Shown here: positions 28,025 to 36,082 of the stretch, in pieces
How the letters are laid out: every line of letters starts with the position of its first letter
Numbering within the stretch: position 1 is the stretch's first letter
Source: Clostridium_AQ sp900552125
GTDB lineage: Bacteria; Bacillota_I; Bacilli_A; Erysipelotrichales; Erysipelotrichaceae
Strand: one strand, 5' to 3'
NCBI GenBank assembly: GCA_037892765.1
Contig: JBBKBW010000016.1
DNA: 57,296 nt
Notes under the pieces: model-generated
Database searches by the model: none
Told to the model about the DNA's origin: nothing
What the model saw: only the letters and a program-made list of their open reading frames with translations
Position numbers and translations under genes: made by a program

Positions 28025-28204
28025 TTTGTTCCCCCTTTCTAACTTATATATATGTGTTATTATAACATGATTTTTTCTATTCGCAAAATCACAAGAATGA
28101 TGAATTCATCAAATCCACCACAGCTATAAAGATACAATAATACTTAATTTCTTCATAATATAATTCTACTTTATATTTGTATTAATAGTAATATCAACAT
28201 AGCA

Positions 28205-28233
28205 AGAGTTCCAGACAGTCACACTGGAACTCT
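28205..28233. repeat. Perfect 10-bp inverted repeat in intergenic DNA
   Basis: AGAGTTCCAG and CTGGAACTCT enclose a 9-base loop. There is no proper T-run on either side, so it is a weak or decayed terminator of the adjacent XRE remnant, or an unrelated hairpin. Bases 28025-28200 show no gene. Confidence 0.6.
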
Positions 28234-28250
28234 ATTATAATTTATTTACT

Positions 28251-28391
28251 TCAGCTCTTTTTCATATATGCTGCACCTAAAAGCATTCAAAGAAAAGCAA
28301 GAATAACAGAATTTTACTCAGTATCGTCTAAGTTCTCATGGATAAATTTAATACTTTGTCTGTACTTTTTAATTTGATTACTAACTTCCAT
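28251..28391 (-). pseudogene. Decayed XRE-family regulator with membrane tail
   Basis: A good Shine-Dalgarno (AGGAGGA) and an ATG open a frame starting MEVSNQIKKYRQ, the typical first helix of XRE regulators. After 25 codons it hits TAA. The same frame continues past that stop and a TGA with a hydrophobic segment ending LLGAAYMKKS, like the C-terminal helix of membrane-linked XRE regulators. The recognition helix and middle are missing, so this looks like an internally deleted remnant. Bases 28392-28581 hold only AT-rich spacer. Confidence 0.5.
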
Positions 28392-28581
28392 CTTTAATAT
28401 TCCTCCTACTCATATCCTATATGAAGAGATAAAACCATTCTATCAAAGATATTTTACATCCCATTATATACCTGCAAAATTAGTTTTACATGCGTTAAAT
28501 TTAAAGATTTCCACAAATATTATAGTTTTCATCGTATCATTAACAATTATTCTTATTTTGATTTTAATTTATAGAAGTTGT

Positions 28582-29061
28582 CTATCCCAAATTGAAAAGT
28601 ACACTTTCATAGTCTTTCACATAGTATTTAATATTCTTGCGCCCTTTTTCAATAAATGTATGGCCTTCAGCCTCTAGCTTTTCTTTTTGCACTTCTATGC
28701 CTCCCGGATATTTTGGATTCAATTCTCCATTTGCTTTTAGTGTTCGCCAATATGGAGTTTCATCTTCAGCTCGCTGATAACTTGCCCATGCCGCAATGGA
28801 TACAAAAATTCCTGCAGTGATAGGCTCAGTAAAATCTGCACCATTTTGCTGAGCAAAGTATTCTCGGATTTTTCCAATGGTAATTACTTTTCCATAAGGT
28901 ATTTTTTTCATTACTTTATCGTAATCAATCGGTGGAGCAAAATACATATTATTTCCACCATATTTTTCAATACTTTTTTTATCTGTGATTATCTGAAACT
29001 TAGGCATGTCTTTACTATCGTGTAACATGGCGTTAAAATCCTTTTTTTCTTCATTAGCCAT
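28582..29061 (-). CDS. MGMT-family alkyltransferase-like protein lacking the active cysteine
   Basis: A 159-residue protein with the C-terminal fold of O6-alkylguanine-DNA alkyltransferase: I-P-Y-G-K-V-I-T-I-G-K-I (about 54-65), then P-I-T-A-G and the loop P-Y-W-R-T-L-K-A-N-G. In active enzymes this loop holds the acceptor cysteine (P-C-H-R). Here Cys is replaced by Tyr, so it should bind DNA without transferring the alkyl group, as alkyltransferase-like proteins do. An acidic extension of about 45 residues precedes the domain. AGGTG lies before the ATG. Confidence 0.8.
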   Translation of the reverse strand: MANEEKKDFNAMLHDSKDMPKFQIITDKKSIEKYGGNNMYFAPPIDYDKVMKKIPYGKVITIGKIREYFAQQNGADFTEPITAGIFVSIAAWASYQRAEDETPYWRTLKANGELNPKYPGGIEVQKEKLEAEGHTFIEKGRKNIKYYVKDYESVLFNLG

Positions 29062-29162
29062 ACTTTAACACCTATCTTAATTATAAGAAAGTAAAATATT
29101 CAATGCAATGAGACTGTTTGAAATACCACATATAATTTCTAGCATTTACAATTTAATATTAT

Positions 29163-29224
29163 AAAAAAGATAGGAAATATGCACATACAATCAAACTGTT
29201 TATATGCTCTCCTACCTTTTTATT
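29163..29224 (-). terminator. Long imperfect hairpin terminator of the XRE regulator gene
   Basis: On the minus strand GGTAGGA and GCATAT pair with ATGTGC and TTCCTATC across a long loop, followed by a TTTTTT run. Confidence 0.5.
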
Positions 29225-29272
29225 CATCAACACAAATGAAAATTAACCACTGCGTATTAAATGTGTGCAAAG

Positions 29273-29947
29273 CTATTTGATAATTTCTATATTTTCATTC
29301 TCAGTACCTGGATTTTTCTGTATTACCGTATAAAATAATGTTTTATGTTCAACTATATCATCACCATAAGATTTTGCATAACTAAATCTAGGAACTTGAT
29401 GATATTCTGTAACAGCAATATAATCTGAAATAGTAAAAATACCAAAGAGCACAATAACACAACCTATAACGCTCAATATTTGAGAATTTCTTTTTAGTAG
29501 TACAGACTTAATACTAAGATAAATTCCTAAAGTTAATATGATTCCACCAATAATTGCACAAATACTACCCCAGCTACTTTCATTAGGAAATATTGATAAC
29601 GCAGAAATAATAATAAGTGCACCAAACACTATAAACAGAATTCCTGTTATTTTTTTCTTCGCCATATTAACCTCGTTCTTGCTATACTCCGCCATTTTAA
29701 TTGCAGTGTCTTTTGTTTCTTGATTCATTTTCTCACTTTTCCTTTCTCCATCAATAATCTCAGGTATACTAACTTGATAGAATTCAGAAATTTCAATCAG
29801 CAAACTGATATCTGGCATATTACTTCCAGTTTCCCATCTGGATACTGTTCTACTAGATACATTTAATGTTTCTGCTAACACTTCCTGAGTTATATTTTTT
29901 TCTTTACGTAGTGTTTTCAAAAACTGACCTATTTTTTTCTGATCCAT
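29273..29947 (-). CDS. XRE-family regulator with C-terminal membrane domain
   Basis: A 224-residue protein. An N-terminal helix-turn-helix (residues 5-60, with the recognition helix in V-S-S-R-T-V-S-R-W-E-T-G) is joined by a linker to three hydrophobic helices (about 98-117, 124-145 and 154-173). An extracytoplasmic tail of about 45 residues follows. A membrane-tethered regulator of this type could sense envelope conditions, but the target is unknown. AGGAGG precedes the ATG. Confidence 0.88.
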   Translation of the reverse strand: MDQKKIGQFLKTLRKEKNITQEVLAETLNVSSRTVSRWETGSNMPDISLLIEISEFYQVSIPEIIDGERKSEKMNQETKDTAIKMAEYSKNEVNMAKKKITGILFIVFGALIIISALSIFPNESSWGSICAIIGGIILTLGIYLSIKSVLLKRNSQILSVIGCVIVLFGIFTISDYIAVTEYHQVPRFSYAKSYGDDIVEHKTLFYTVIQKNPGTENENIEIIK

Positions 29948-30342
29948 TCACTATACCTCCTCAATTAACAGATTAAGCTAACAGTTCGTATATTTACACG
30001 ACATAAAGTGAGAAAATGTCATATTTTTCAATCCGACAATCTTGTCTAGATTGAAATCTATACTCTATTACAGGTTCTATAAAGGTTTTAATCATTGTGT
30101 CATTTAATATACTCTGAAGTTTCACTTCTTTTATAAATCCAACGTCTTATACAGGACATGAATTTCTTCCATAATAGTATAATAATCAAATAATTTATTT
30201 TCAACGTATCTGATATTTTTCTAAATCTAGCCGCATCGTGAATCTTTGGAATATTGTCTATCTTTTCTTTAATAAATTTCTATCAGTAATTCTTTGAAAT
30301 ATCTCTATCACATACAAATTTTGTTCCTTAACATTATATTTA
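29948..30342. other. Intergenic stretch with possible decayed coding text
   Basis: No intact gene is seen in these 395 bases. On the minus strand, around 30130-30265, protein-like reading runs through two frames: one gives EKIDNIPKIHDAA, a shifted one ends TIMEEIHVLYKTLDL before a stop at 30131-30133. This could be a short, frameshifted gene remnant of unknown family. The remaining bases are AT-rich and should hold the promoter of the XRE regulator. Confidence 0.3.
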
Positions 30343-30825
30343 TTATTTCTTTTCCAGTGCATCCTCAATAATCTCTATTCCTCCGTTGACAAAGCTGATT
30401 TTTATCTTGATTGTATCTTTTCCATTTTCTGAAATTGACACATAAGCTATGCTTAGCTGATCATTCTCTGTTGGAGTACTCTCTCCCATCAATGTTGTCC
30501 ATTCTACATCTACATCAGATTCTGTAATACTCGTATTAAAGTCAAGTTCATATTGTGCTGGTTCATACAAACCAGAGTTAGATTTTGAACTAACTAATAT
30601 TTTATTATTTTCATCTTGATATATTTCCACAGTATAGTTCACAACATCTTCTTCATTTTCAACATATTCCTTGTTTGGTGAGATTGTTTCTTCATATATC
30701 AATTTTCCATTTTGAGTCGTTACATCATTATTAGTTGTACCAGTATCTTGTGAAGAACATCCACCCAAACCGAAAACTAATAAAAACATAAAACAGACTG
30801 AAAAAATTGAATTTCTTACTTTCAT
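30343..30825 (-). CDS. Secreted lipoprotein, unknown function
   Basis: A 160-residue protein with a lipoprotein signal peptide (basic start, hydrophobic core, lipobox GLGGC with Cys23). A Thr/Asn/Asp-rich spacer follows, then a strand-rich domain with no known motif. The ATG at 30825 is chosen because AGAGGTG lies before it; the longer frame would start inside the VOC gene. It follows that gene by 25 bases and is probably cotranscribed with it. It probably stays anchored to the outer face of the membrane. Confidence 0.8.
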   Translation of the reverse strand: MKVRNSIFSVCFMFLLVFGLGGCSSQDTGTTNNDVTTQNGKLIYEETISPNKEYVENEEDVVNYTVEIYQDENNKILVSSKSNSGLYEPAQYELDFNTSITESDVDVEWTTLMGESTPTENDQLSIAYVSISENGKDTIKIKISFVNGGIEIIEDALEKK

Positions 30826-30850
30826 TATTAACACCTCTCTAAGTTCCAAT

Positions 30851-31309
30851 TTATCGCAAACATGCATTTATAAATTTCATTGGTACGTTCATACGTTCCG
30901 CTACTTGTTCCGGTGTCATTCCACTATTTAAGAATCGTTTGCATACTACTTTTAAGTTTTCTCCAACTTCGATAATATACTTATCTGGATCATAGAATCG
31001 AACTACACGTTGTCCCCATGAATGTTCAATAACAGGATGTACATATTCAATATCACATTTCTTTAATTTATCAATAAACTTATCAAAATTATCTTCTTCA
31101 AAATATATTTCAAAATTGTTAGTTCCAAAAGAAATTTCATTTGTTCCAATAAATTCTTTATATGTTTCAACTGTCTGTAAAGCCAAACCTCCAGTTAAGG
31201 TTTTATTTGCTCCAAAATCCATAATAACATGAAGTCCAAAAACCTTTTTATAAAACTCCACTGACTTATCTATATCAGTGACTACCAGCATTGGGTTCTT
31301 TAATTTCAT
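30851..31309 (-). CDS. VOC-family (glyoxalase/bleomycin resistance-like) protein
   Basis: A 152-residue protein with the two-module VOC fold: N-P-M-L-V-V-T-D-I-D-K-S-V-E-F-Y near the start, and a second module H-S-W-G-Q-R-V-V-R-F-Y-D-P-D ending I-I-E-V-G-E, where His and Glu are the usual metal ligands. An extra helical tail of about 30 residues (SGMTPEQVAERMNVP) resembles a small helix-turn-helix and is unusual for the family. The second ATG (31309) is chosen because AGGAGG lies 8 bases before it. Substrate unknown; detoxification is a family-based guess. Confidence 0.82.
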   Translation of the reverse strand: MKLKNPMLVVTDIDKSVEFYKKVFGLHVIMDFGANKTLTGGLALQTVETYKEFIGTNEISFGTNNFEIYFEEDNFDKFIDKLKKCDIEYVHPVIEHSWGQRVVRFYDPDKYIIEVGENLKVVCKRFLNSGMTPEQVAERMNVPMKFINACLR

Positions 31310-31323
31310 TTTCATTTCCTCCT

Positions 31324-31357
31324 GTAATAATAATGTATTTTATATCATTATTATTAC
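31324..31357 (-). promoter_or_regulatory. Perfect 12-bp inverted repeat before the VOC gene
   Basis: GTAATAATAATG (31324-31335) and CATTATTATTAC (31346-31357) are perfect complements around a 10-base A/T loop. They directly precede the Shine-Dalgarno, so the repeat fits an operator or a leader hairpin that could affect initiation. No T-run follows, which argues against a terminator. Confidence 0.6.
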
Positions 31358-31410
31358 ATTATAAAAAATGTTTTACAATAATTAACTATATCTAGTTTTT
31401 TGATTTTATA

Positions 31411-32415
31411 TTAATATGAGAATTTAAAACGATAATCTTGCTTATAAGGTTTTCTTGACGGATTTCCTTCGACTCTATAGATTTTTTTATTTTTGATATC
31501 ATAAACTACAGACCATACTGTATCTGCCCCTTTTTTTCTATCATGCTGACACATAAATCCATGCTTTCCAGATAAGATATCAAAAATAAGATTTATTGAT
31601 AAATCGTTATTTTTTAATGACCGATGAGCAATTTGATTTCTTAATGATGAATTCCAGTCATCAATATTATATTCATTATACTTTTTCATTTGTGAAGAGT
31701 TAAAGTTATTCGCTGTAGAAATGAAATTTTCATTCTCTAGAGGATAAATAACCTCAACATTTTGGCTATTGCATTCCACTATCGCAATATTTCCTAAAGC
31801 ATCTGCTATTGTAATTGTTTGATTAGAAGCAACTGGAACTGTCTTTATAAATTGGACAGCTTCCTGTAATGTTTGACATTTTTCTAAAATATAACGAACA
31901 ATCATTCCTGCATTCATTCCAGGCATAATGTTCTGTGGATAAATAAATGTCATTCCTACTGCTAAGCCATATTCATTGATACCATCTTCCATTTCAACAA
32001 ACGCTGTAGTATTTCCATTAAATGAGTAACAATTATCTAAATTATACAAACAGTTCATATAAAGTTTCTCTAGTTCGACTAAAAAATCACTGTTTCTTCC
32101 CAGGATAATTTGGTCTTTATCACTGATTGCTATACACGTACATTTATTATTGAACTCAAAACAGTACATACTCAATAGAAAAGTAAGCATATCTTCATAT
32201 GATGTCTGTTGTCCATTAGCAATTCCTTTTATTTCATCTAAAATTTCAGGATAAAACTCCTCATAAATAGGTATGCATTGTTTAGTAAACGCCTTTCTTT
32301 CTTCACTGATAACAAATGTATGCTGATTAGCAATAAATTTATTATTTTTTCTTAATAAAGCTCCCCAACGGAAACCACAATCATAGTGACTACCTTTGAA
32401 TCTTCCATGATACAT
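31411..32415 (-). CDS. C45-family acyltransferase/peptidase-like Ntn hydrolase
   Basis: A 334-residue protein related to the acyl-CoA:6-aminopenicillanate acyltransferase (C45) and choloylglycine-hydrolase-like group. The K-C-T-C-I-A motif at residues 91-96 offers Cys92 as the N-terminal nucleophile after self-cleavage. The downstream G-R-N-S-D-F (about residue 106), N-E-Y-G-L-A-V-G and S-T-A-N-N-F segments are the conserved Ntn-core positions. There is no signal peptide, so it should act in the cytoplasm on an amide of unknown identity. Monocistronic. Confidence 0.85.
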   Translation of the reverse strand: MYHGRFKGSHYDCGFRWGALLRKNNKFIANQHTFVISEERKAFTKQCIPIYEEFYPEILDEIKGIANGQQTSYEDMLTFLLSMYCFEFNNKCTCIAISDKDQIILGRNSDFLVELEKLYMNCLYNLDNCYSFNGNTTAFVEMEDGINEYGLAVGMTFIYPQNIMPGMNAGMIVRYILEKCQTLQEAVQFIKTVPVASNQTITIADALGNIAIVECNSQNVEVIYPLENENFISTANNFNSSQMKKYNEYNIDDWNSSLRNQIAHRSLKNNDLSINLIFDILSGKHGFMCQHDRKKGADTVWSVVYDIKNKKIYRVEGNPSRKPYKQDYRFKFSY

Positions 32416-32577
32416 TTCATTTTACCTCCTCGTTTATTTCGAGCAAGATCTTCCTCAATTTCAATCTTAATTGAATAAAAATTTTATGTCAATGAATTAA
32501 AATTTTACATAAAATATATATGTTTAAACACATTATTTGTTTACGATGTATGCAAGAAAACAAGCAGATAGCATTCA

Positions 32578-32606
32578 AAAAAACTGCACCTTTTACTAGG
32601 CACAGT
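32578..32606 (-). terminator. Terminator of the TetR/membrane-protein operon
   Basis: On the minus strand ACTGTGCC and GGTGCAGT pair (one G-T) and a seven-T run follows, two bases past the stop codon. Confidence 0.85.
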
Positions 32607-32607
32607 C

Positions 32608-33036
32608 TTAATTCATATGTTCAATTGAGATACCTTTTTGTTGAATGAAATATTTAAACAAAATATATGTTCCCCATACACCGCCTACTAGCATTACCTC
32701 AAATGTTCCTAATATGTGAATCAGATATTTAAGAGAAAAATTCATTAACAACGAAATGAGATGATTGATTCCAAGTAACCAACAGAGTATTACTGATTGT
32801 ATAACTAATATTTTTATCATTTCTGTATTATTGCTTCTTAAAGCAATTACAATTGAAACAATAATTGCTATATTCCATAACGAAATTTCACGTTGCCAGC
32901 CAACAGACATGCCCCAATCTGTAAATACTTCTCCTATTTGTGGTAAACATAATTGCCATATACTTGCACCAGTACATGCAACTAGCATAAACATTAAATA
33001 ATATCTGCTGATTTTTATCATCCTCTTTTGTGCCAT
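32608..33036 (-). CDS. Four-helix membrane protein downstream of TetR
   Basis: A 142-residue protein with about four transmembrane helices and no recognised motif. ATG 33036 is preferred to a longer frame because GGAG lies about 9 bases before it and the longer start falls inside the TetR gene. It is 23 bases after the TetR gene and probably the controlled target, in the manner of TetR-effector pairs. The last residues (G-I-S-I-E-H-M-N) and the DNA beneath are nearly identical to the 3' end of the glycerophosphodiesterase gene at 36083. Confidence 0.7.
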   Translation of the reverse strand: MAQKRMIKISRYYLMFMLVACTGASIWQLCLPQIGEVFTDWGMSVGWQREISLWNIAIIVSIVIALRSNNTEMIKILVIQSVILCWLLGINHLISLLMNFSLKYLIHILGTFEVMLVGGVWGTYILFKYFIQQKGISIEHMN

Positions 33037-33059
33037 AAACTTATGCTCCTTTTGGATTC

Positions 33060-33647
33060 TTAACACTTCATTTGACCTATTATTCCTGTACTGAATAATT
33101 TGAATACATTAATAAATTCTATCTTTGCTTGTTCAATATCCTCATATTCTATTAGAACATGTTTTAAACAATCTGCTAATACATCTATTATCAATTTTGA
33201 ATAATGCCCATTTTCTTGCATATGAAAATGTAGCTGTATATGTTCTTGCAATTTTTTTAATAGTTTTTCTTTTCTCTCTAGCAAAGAAGAACTTTCTAAA
33301 TTTAAAATTATGACGACTTTTTTATCAAGAAAACACCTTAACTCACTTTGCTCAAATAATTCTTCCAGATGATCTGCATACACCATTGCTTCATCTTTCG
33401 TTAGCATATTATCTTTACTATTGTTTATATGCTGATCCATCATATATTCAATATTTTCTAATGTTGGTATAATAATTACTTGTAATAAGAGATCCTTGTT
33501 TTTAAAATAATGATATATATTTCCGAGGCTAGTATTTGCTTTATATGTAATGACTCTCATTGAAGTGTTCTCATATCCTTTTTTCATGAATTCATCTGTT
33601 GCCACATCAATTATCCTCTGCTCTATATCTTCTTTTTTTGTTTGCAT
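33060..33647 (-). CDS. TetR-family transcriptional regulator
   Basis: A 195-residue repressor with a typical N-terminal helix-turn-helix (I-I-D-V-A-T-D-E-F-M-K-K-G-Y-E-N-T-S-M-R, then S-L-G-N-I-Y-H-Y-F-K-N-K-D-L-L) and a helical ligand-binding domain. GGAGGAG lies before ATG 33647. It probably represses its own transcript, which also carries the four-helix membrane protein. The ligand is unknown. Confidence 0.92.
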   Translation of the reverse strand: MQTKKEDIEQRIIDVATDEFMKKGYENTSMRVITYKANTSLGNIYHYFKNKDLLLQVIIIPTLENIEYMMDQHINNSKDNMLTKDEAMVYADHLEELFEQSELRCFLDKKVVIILNLESSSLLERKEKLLKKLQEHIQLHFHMQENGHYSKLIIDVLADCLKHVLIEYEDIEQAKIEFINVFKLFSTGIIGQMKC

Positions 33648-33843
33648 TTTTATCTCCTCCATATTTATAGAATATGGCAAAGATACTCATAATACAATAG
33701 ATAGTCATTATAAAAAATCATAAATTAAATTGCGTTCATTTTTTAAAACTATGATTATATTACACATAATCCTTTCTTAAGAATGTATAGGATTCTCTTA
33801 TTTTCGATATAAATTATATAATATCTAAATAAAACTGACATTG

Positions 33844-33870
33844 AAAAAACTGTACCTTTTTTGGTACAGT
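33844..33870 (-). terminator. Terminator of the GntR-ABC-DUF4177 operon
   Basis: On the minus strand CTGTACC and GGTACAG (arms 33863-33869 and 33850-33856) form a stem around an A-loop, followed by a T-run. Confidence 0.85.
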
Positions 33871-33880
33871 TAAATAATGA

Positions 33881-34072
33881 TTAGATTTCTTTTTCAAATA
33901 TCAAATCAATTTTTCTTAAGCATCCTTTTGCATCAATTAGCTTTGGAATGTATCCTGCATAGGAATATCCATGTTCTGCATATTCATCAATGATTTTCTT
34001 ATGATCAGAAGTCATGAGAAACAATACATCTTTAGCTTCATATTTTAATTCAACATATTCATACTGTTTCAT
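33881..34072 (-). CDS. DUF4177 small protein
   Basis: A 63-residue protein with the DUF4177 pattern: Y-E-Y-V-E-L-K near the start, then H-K-K-I-I-D-E-Y-A-E-H-G-Y and a closing I-D-L-I-F-E-K strand. These small cytoplasmic proteins have no assigned activity. It is the last gene of the operon, 13 bases after the ABC permease and just before the terminator, so it is coexpressed with the exporter. Confidence 0.85.
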   Translation of the reverse strand: MKQYEYVELKYEAKDVLFLMTSDHKKIIDEYAEHGYSYAGYIPKLIDAKGCLRKIDLIFEKEI

Positions 34073-34085
34073 ATGATTTCCCTCA

Positions 34086-34688
34086 TTATAAATCTCTTAC
34101 TAGCAATACCTTTTTAGTTAGAACCCAAGATACAATGAAGGCAGCCAGTGATACAACCAAAATTATCACATATGTTGATAAGTGATTTCCTAAAAGAAAG
34201 AATAGACCAATAAACACTCCGGCAGAAACAGGATAAGCAATGATTGAACCAAGAATGCTTTTCGTCTCATCAGTAAGGAAATAAAATGGTAGAATGATTC
34301 CGCCTGCAAGTAATGCCATTGCAACACTGACACATACAAATACCATTGCACCATCACTGTTTTTTCCAATGACAGTTGAGGCGATGTATCCAAAGATGAT
34401 TCCAAATACTAATCCAATTAAACTTAATCCTAAATAAGAAATGTATTTACTGTCAGTATATGTTCCTCTGGAGATCTTGGTCGTTAAGACTGTTTTGATC
34501 CATCCTGATGTCTTGTCTAAAGTAATCGTGGTTGTAACGATCATTCCCAATAATACTGTTGCTAATACGGTTAATACCCATGGTGTTGAAAGATAAGATA
34601 GGCTTGCTCCAATAATGACAAATACTACTGCTAAGATAAGTAAACTGCTTTTGATAATGTAATAATCCTTTAATAATAAACCTTTCAT
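34086..34688 (-). CDS. ABC-2 type exporter permease
   Basis: A 200-residue membrane protein with about six helices and an M-K-G-L-L-L-K-D-Y-Y start typical of the ABC2_membrane_5 group found next to YtrA-like regulators. It should form the membrane channel with the ATPase whose stop codon directly abuts its start. No substrate can be named; related operons respond to cell-wall or membrane-active peptides. Confidence 0.88.
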   Translation of the reverse strand: MKGLLLKDYYIIKSSLLILAVVFVIIGASLSYLSTPWVLTVLATVLLGMIVTTTITLDKTSGWIKTVLTTKISRGTYTDSKYISYLGLSLIGLVFGIIFGYIASTVIGKNSDGAMVFVCVSVAMALLAGGIILPFYFLTDETKSILGSIIAYPVSAGVFIGLFFLLGNHLSTYVIILVVSLAAFIVSWVLTKKVLLVRDL

Positions 34689-35543
34689 CTAGTTCGCCCC
34701 CTTTACATACATCAGCATGATTTCATCAATATTTGCAGGTATGACCATAGCTTTTGGATATTTCCTTTCTGCTTTCTGTCTGTCAGCTACCAATACTTGC
34801 CATTCATAATCCTGCTTTCTATAAGCAATAATTTCTTCCTTGTCCAACGCATCAAATTGAGCTGCACCACATTTAATAATGCCATATTTTTCTAACAATT
34901 CATCTTTAGATTTTGAGAAAATGATCTTACCTTCATGAATGAATACAATATAATCAGCTATTTTTTCTAAATCGCTTGTGATATGAGATGAAACCAAAAC
35001 AGAATGTTCTTCATCCTGGATAAAGTCTAATAGCATATCTAATATTTCATCTCTAATGATAGGATCTAACCCACTTGTCGCTTCATCAAGGATCAATAGT
35101 TTTGAATGATGTGAAAAAGCTACTGAAATGGAATATTTCATCTTCATTCCTTTAGAGAAATTCTTGATCTTTTTGTTCATTGGCAATTTGAATTTTGTTA
35201 GCATTTTTTCATATGTGCTCATGTCCCATGTACTATAGATATTTGCAAAAACTTTTCCTAGCTGTTTTGGATTGAGTACATCCGGATAATTGTTTCCATC
35301 AAATACAACACCGATTTTATCTTTAGAGACTTCATCAATATTGGAACTTCCTAACATTGTTATCGTTCCACTATCTTTTTTAGTCAAACCCAATATAGAA
35401 TTAATAGTTGTACTTTTTCCTGCTCCATTTTCACCAATCAATCCTACTATGCTCCCCTCAGGAACGCTAAAAGAAATGTTGTCTAAAGTAAAGTCTTTAT
35501 AATGTTTTGTAACACCATCAAGTTTTAATGCTAATTTCTCCAT
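34689..35543 (-). CDS. ABC exporter ATP-binding protein (YtrB-like)
   Basis: A 284-residue ATPase with Walker A (GENGAGKST), a modified signature N-F-S-K-G-M-K-M-K, and Walker B (LLILDEATSGLDP). It partners the ABC-2 permease encoded next. ATG 35543 is preceded by GAGGAGG; the longer frame would start inside the gntR gene. The gene begins 4 bases after the gntR stop, so the two are cotranscribed. Confidence 0.93.
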   Translation of the reverse strand: MEKLALKLDGVTKHYKDFTLDNISFSVPEGSIVGLIGENGAGKSTTINSILGLTKKDSGTITMLGSSNIDEVSKDKIGVVFDGNNYPDVLNPKQLGKVFANIYSTWDMSTYEKMLTKFKLPMNKKIKNFSKGMKMKYSISVAFSHHSKLLILDEATSGLDPIIRDEILDMLLDFIQDEEHSVLVSSHITSDLEKIADYIVFIHEGKIIFSKSKDELLEKYGIIKCGAAQFDALDKEEIIAYRKQDYEWQVLVADRQKAERKYPKAMVIPANIDEIMLMYVKGAN

Positions 35544-35547
35544 AATC

Positions 35548-35922
35548 TTAATCCTCCTCATATAACAAAGATAATAAAGACTGTAGTTTATCAAGTTTTA
35601 TTCCACTGACTTTTGCTATTTCTATAGCTTCTGTGAAATGTTCTTCGATTCTCTTCTGTTGCTCCTCTAAATAGAAATCCTGGTTTTGTGCAGATACAAA
35701 ACATCCTTTTCCAGCTGTTGTTTCGATAAAGCCATCTGACTGGAGAGCATCATATGCTTTCTGTACTGTTAAAACACTAATATGCAATGACTTTGCTAAT
35801 CCTCGAATAGAAGGAAGTGCTTCGCCAGCTTTCAGATCTCCACTAATGATCAGTGCTTTTATTTGTGATGAAATCTGTTCATAGATAGGAACACTCGCAT
35901 GATTATTTATTAATATTTCCAT
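35548..35922 (-). CDS. GntR-family regulator (YtrA/YhcF type)
   Basis: A 124-residue regulator: a winged helix-turn-helix of the GntR type (P-I-Y-E-Q-I-S-S-Q-I-K-A-L-I-I-S-G-D-L to G-K-G-C-F-V) with only a short dimerising helix afterwards. This is the minimal YtrA architecture. It leads an exporter operon, as YtrA-type regulators usually do, and almost certainly binds the palindrome over its promoter. Confidence 0.93.
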   Translation of the reverse strand: MEILINNHASVPIYEQISSQIKALIISGDLKAGEALPSIRGLAKSLHISVLTVQKAYDALQSDGFIETTAGKGCFVSAQNQDFYLEEQQKRIEEHFTEAIEIAKVSGIKLDKLQSLLSLLYEED

Positions 35923-35939
35923 TCGATCACCATCCTTTT

Positions 35940-35978
35940 GTATTATACTGTATTGTATTTACAAGTACAGTATAATAC
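35940..35978 (-). promoter_or_regulatory. Large palindromic operator of the GntR operon
   Basis: Two perfect 13-bp arms (GTATTATACTGTA 35940-35952 and TACAGTATAATAC 35966-35978) enclose a 13-base centre that is itself nearly palindromic (TTGTA, TTT, ACAAG). The upstream arm contains the -10 box, so bound regulator would block the promoter. Confidence 0.85.
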
Positions 35979-35997
35979 TGCAATATACACTTGTCAA
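35969..35997 (-). promoter_or_regulatory. Promoter of the GntR-ABC operon
   Basis: On the minus strand TTGACA (35992-35997), 17-base spacer, TATACT (35969-35974). It is near-consensus and overlapped by the operator. Confidence 0.85.
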
Positions 35998-36052
35998 TAA
36001 GTATCTTTAAACAAAATTAAAAAATTACATTTCTTTAACAACATTAAATATT

Positions 36053-36081
36053 AAAAAAAATGCACATCATAGTGCACTTTT
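36053..36081 (-). terminator. Terminator of the glycerophosphodiesterase gene
   Basis: On the minus strand AGTGCAC and GTGCATT pair around TATGAT, followed by eight T residues. Confidence 0.85.
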
Positions 36082-36082
36082 C

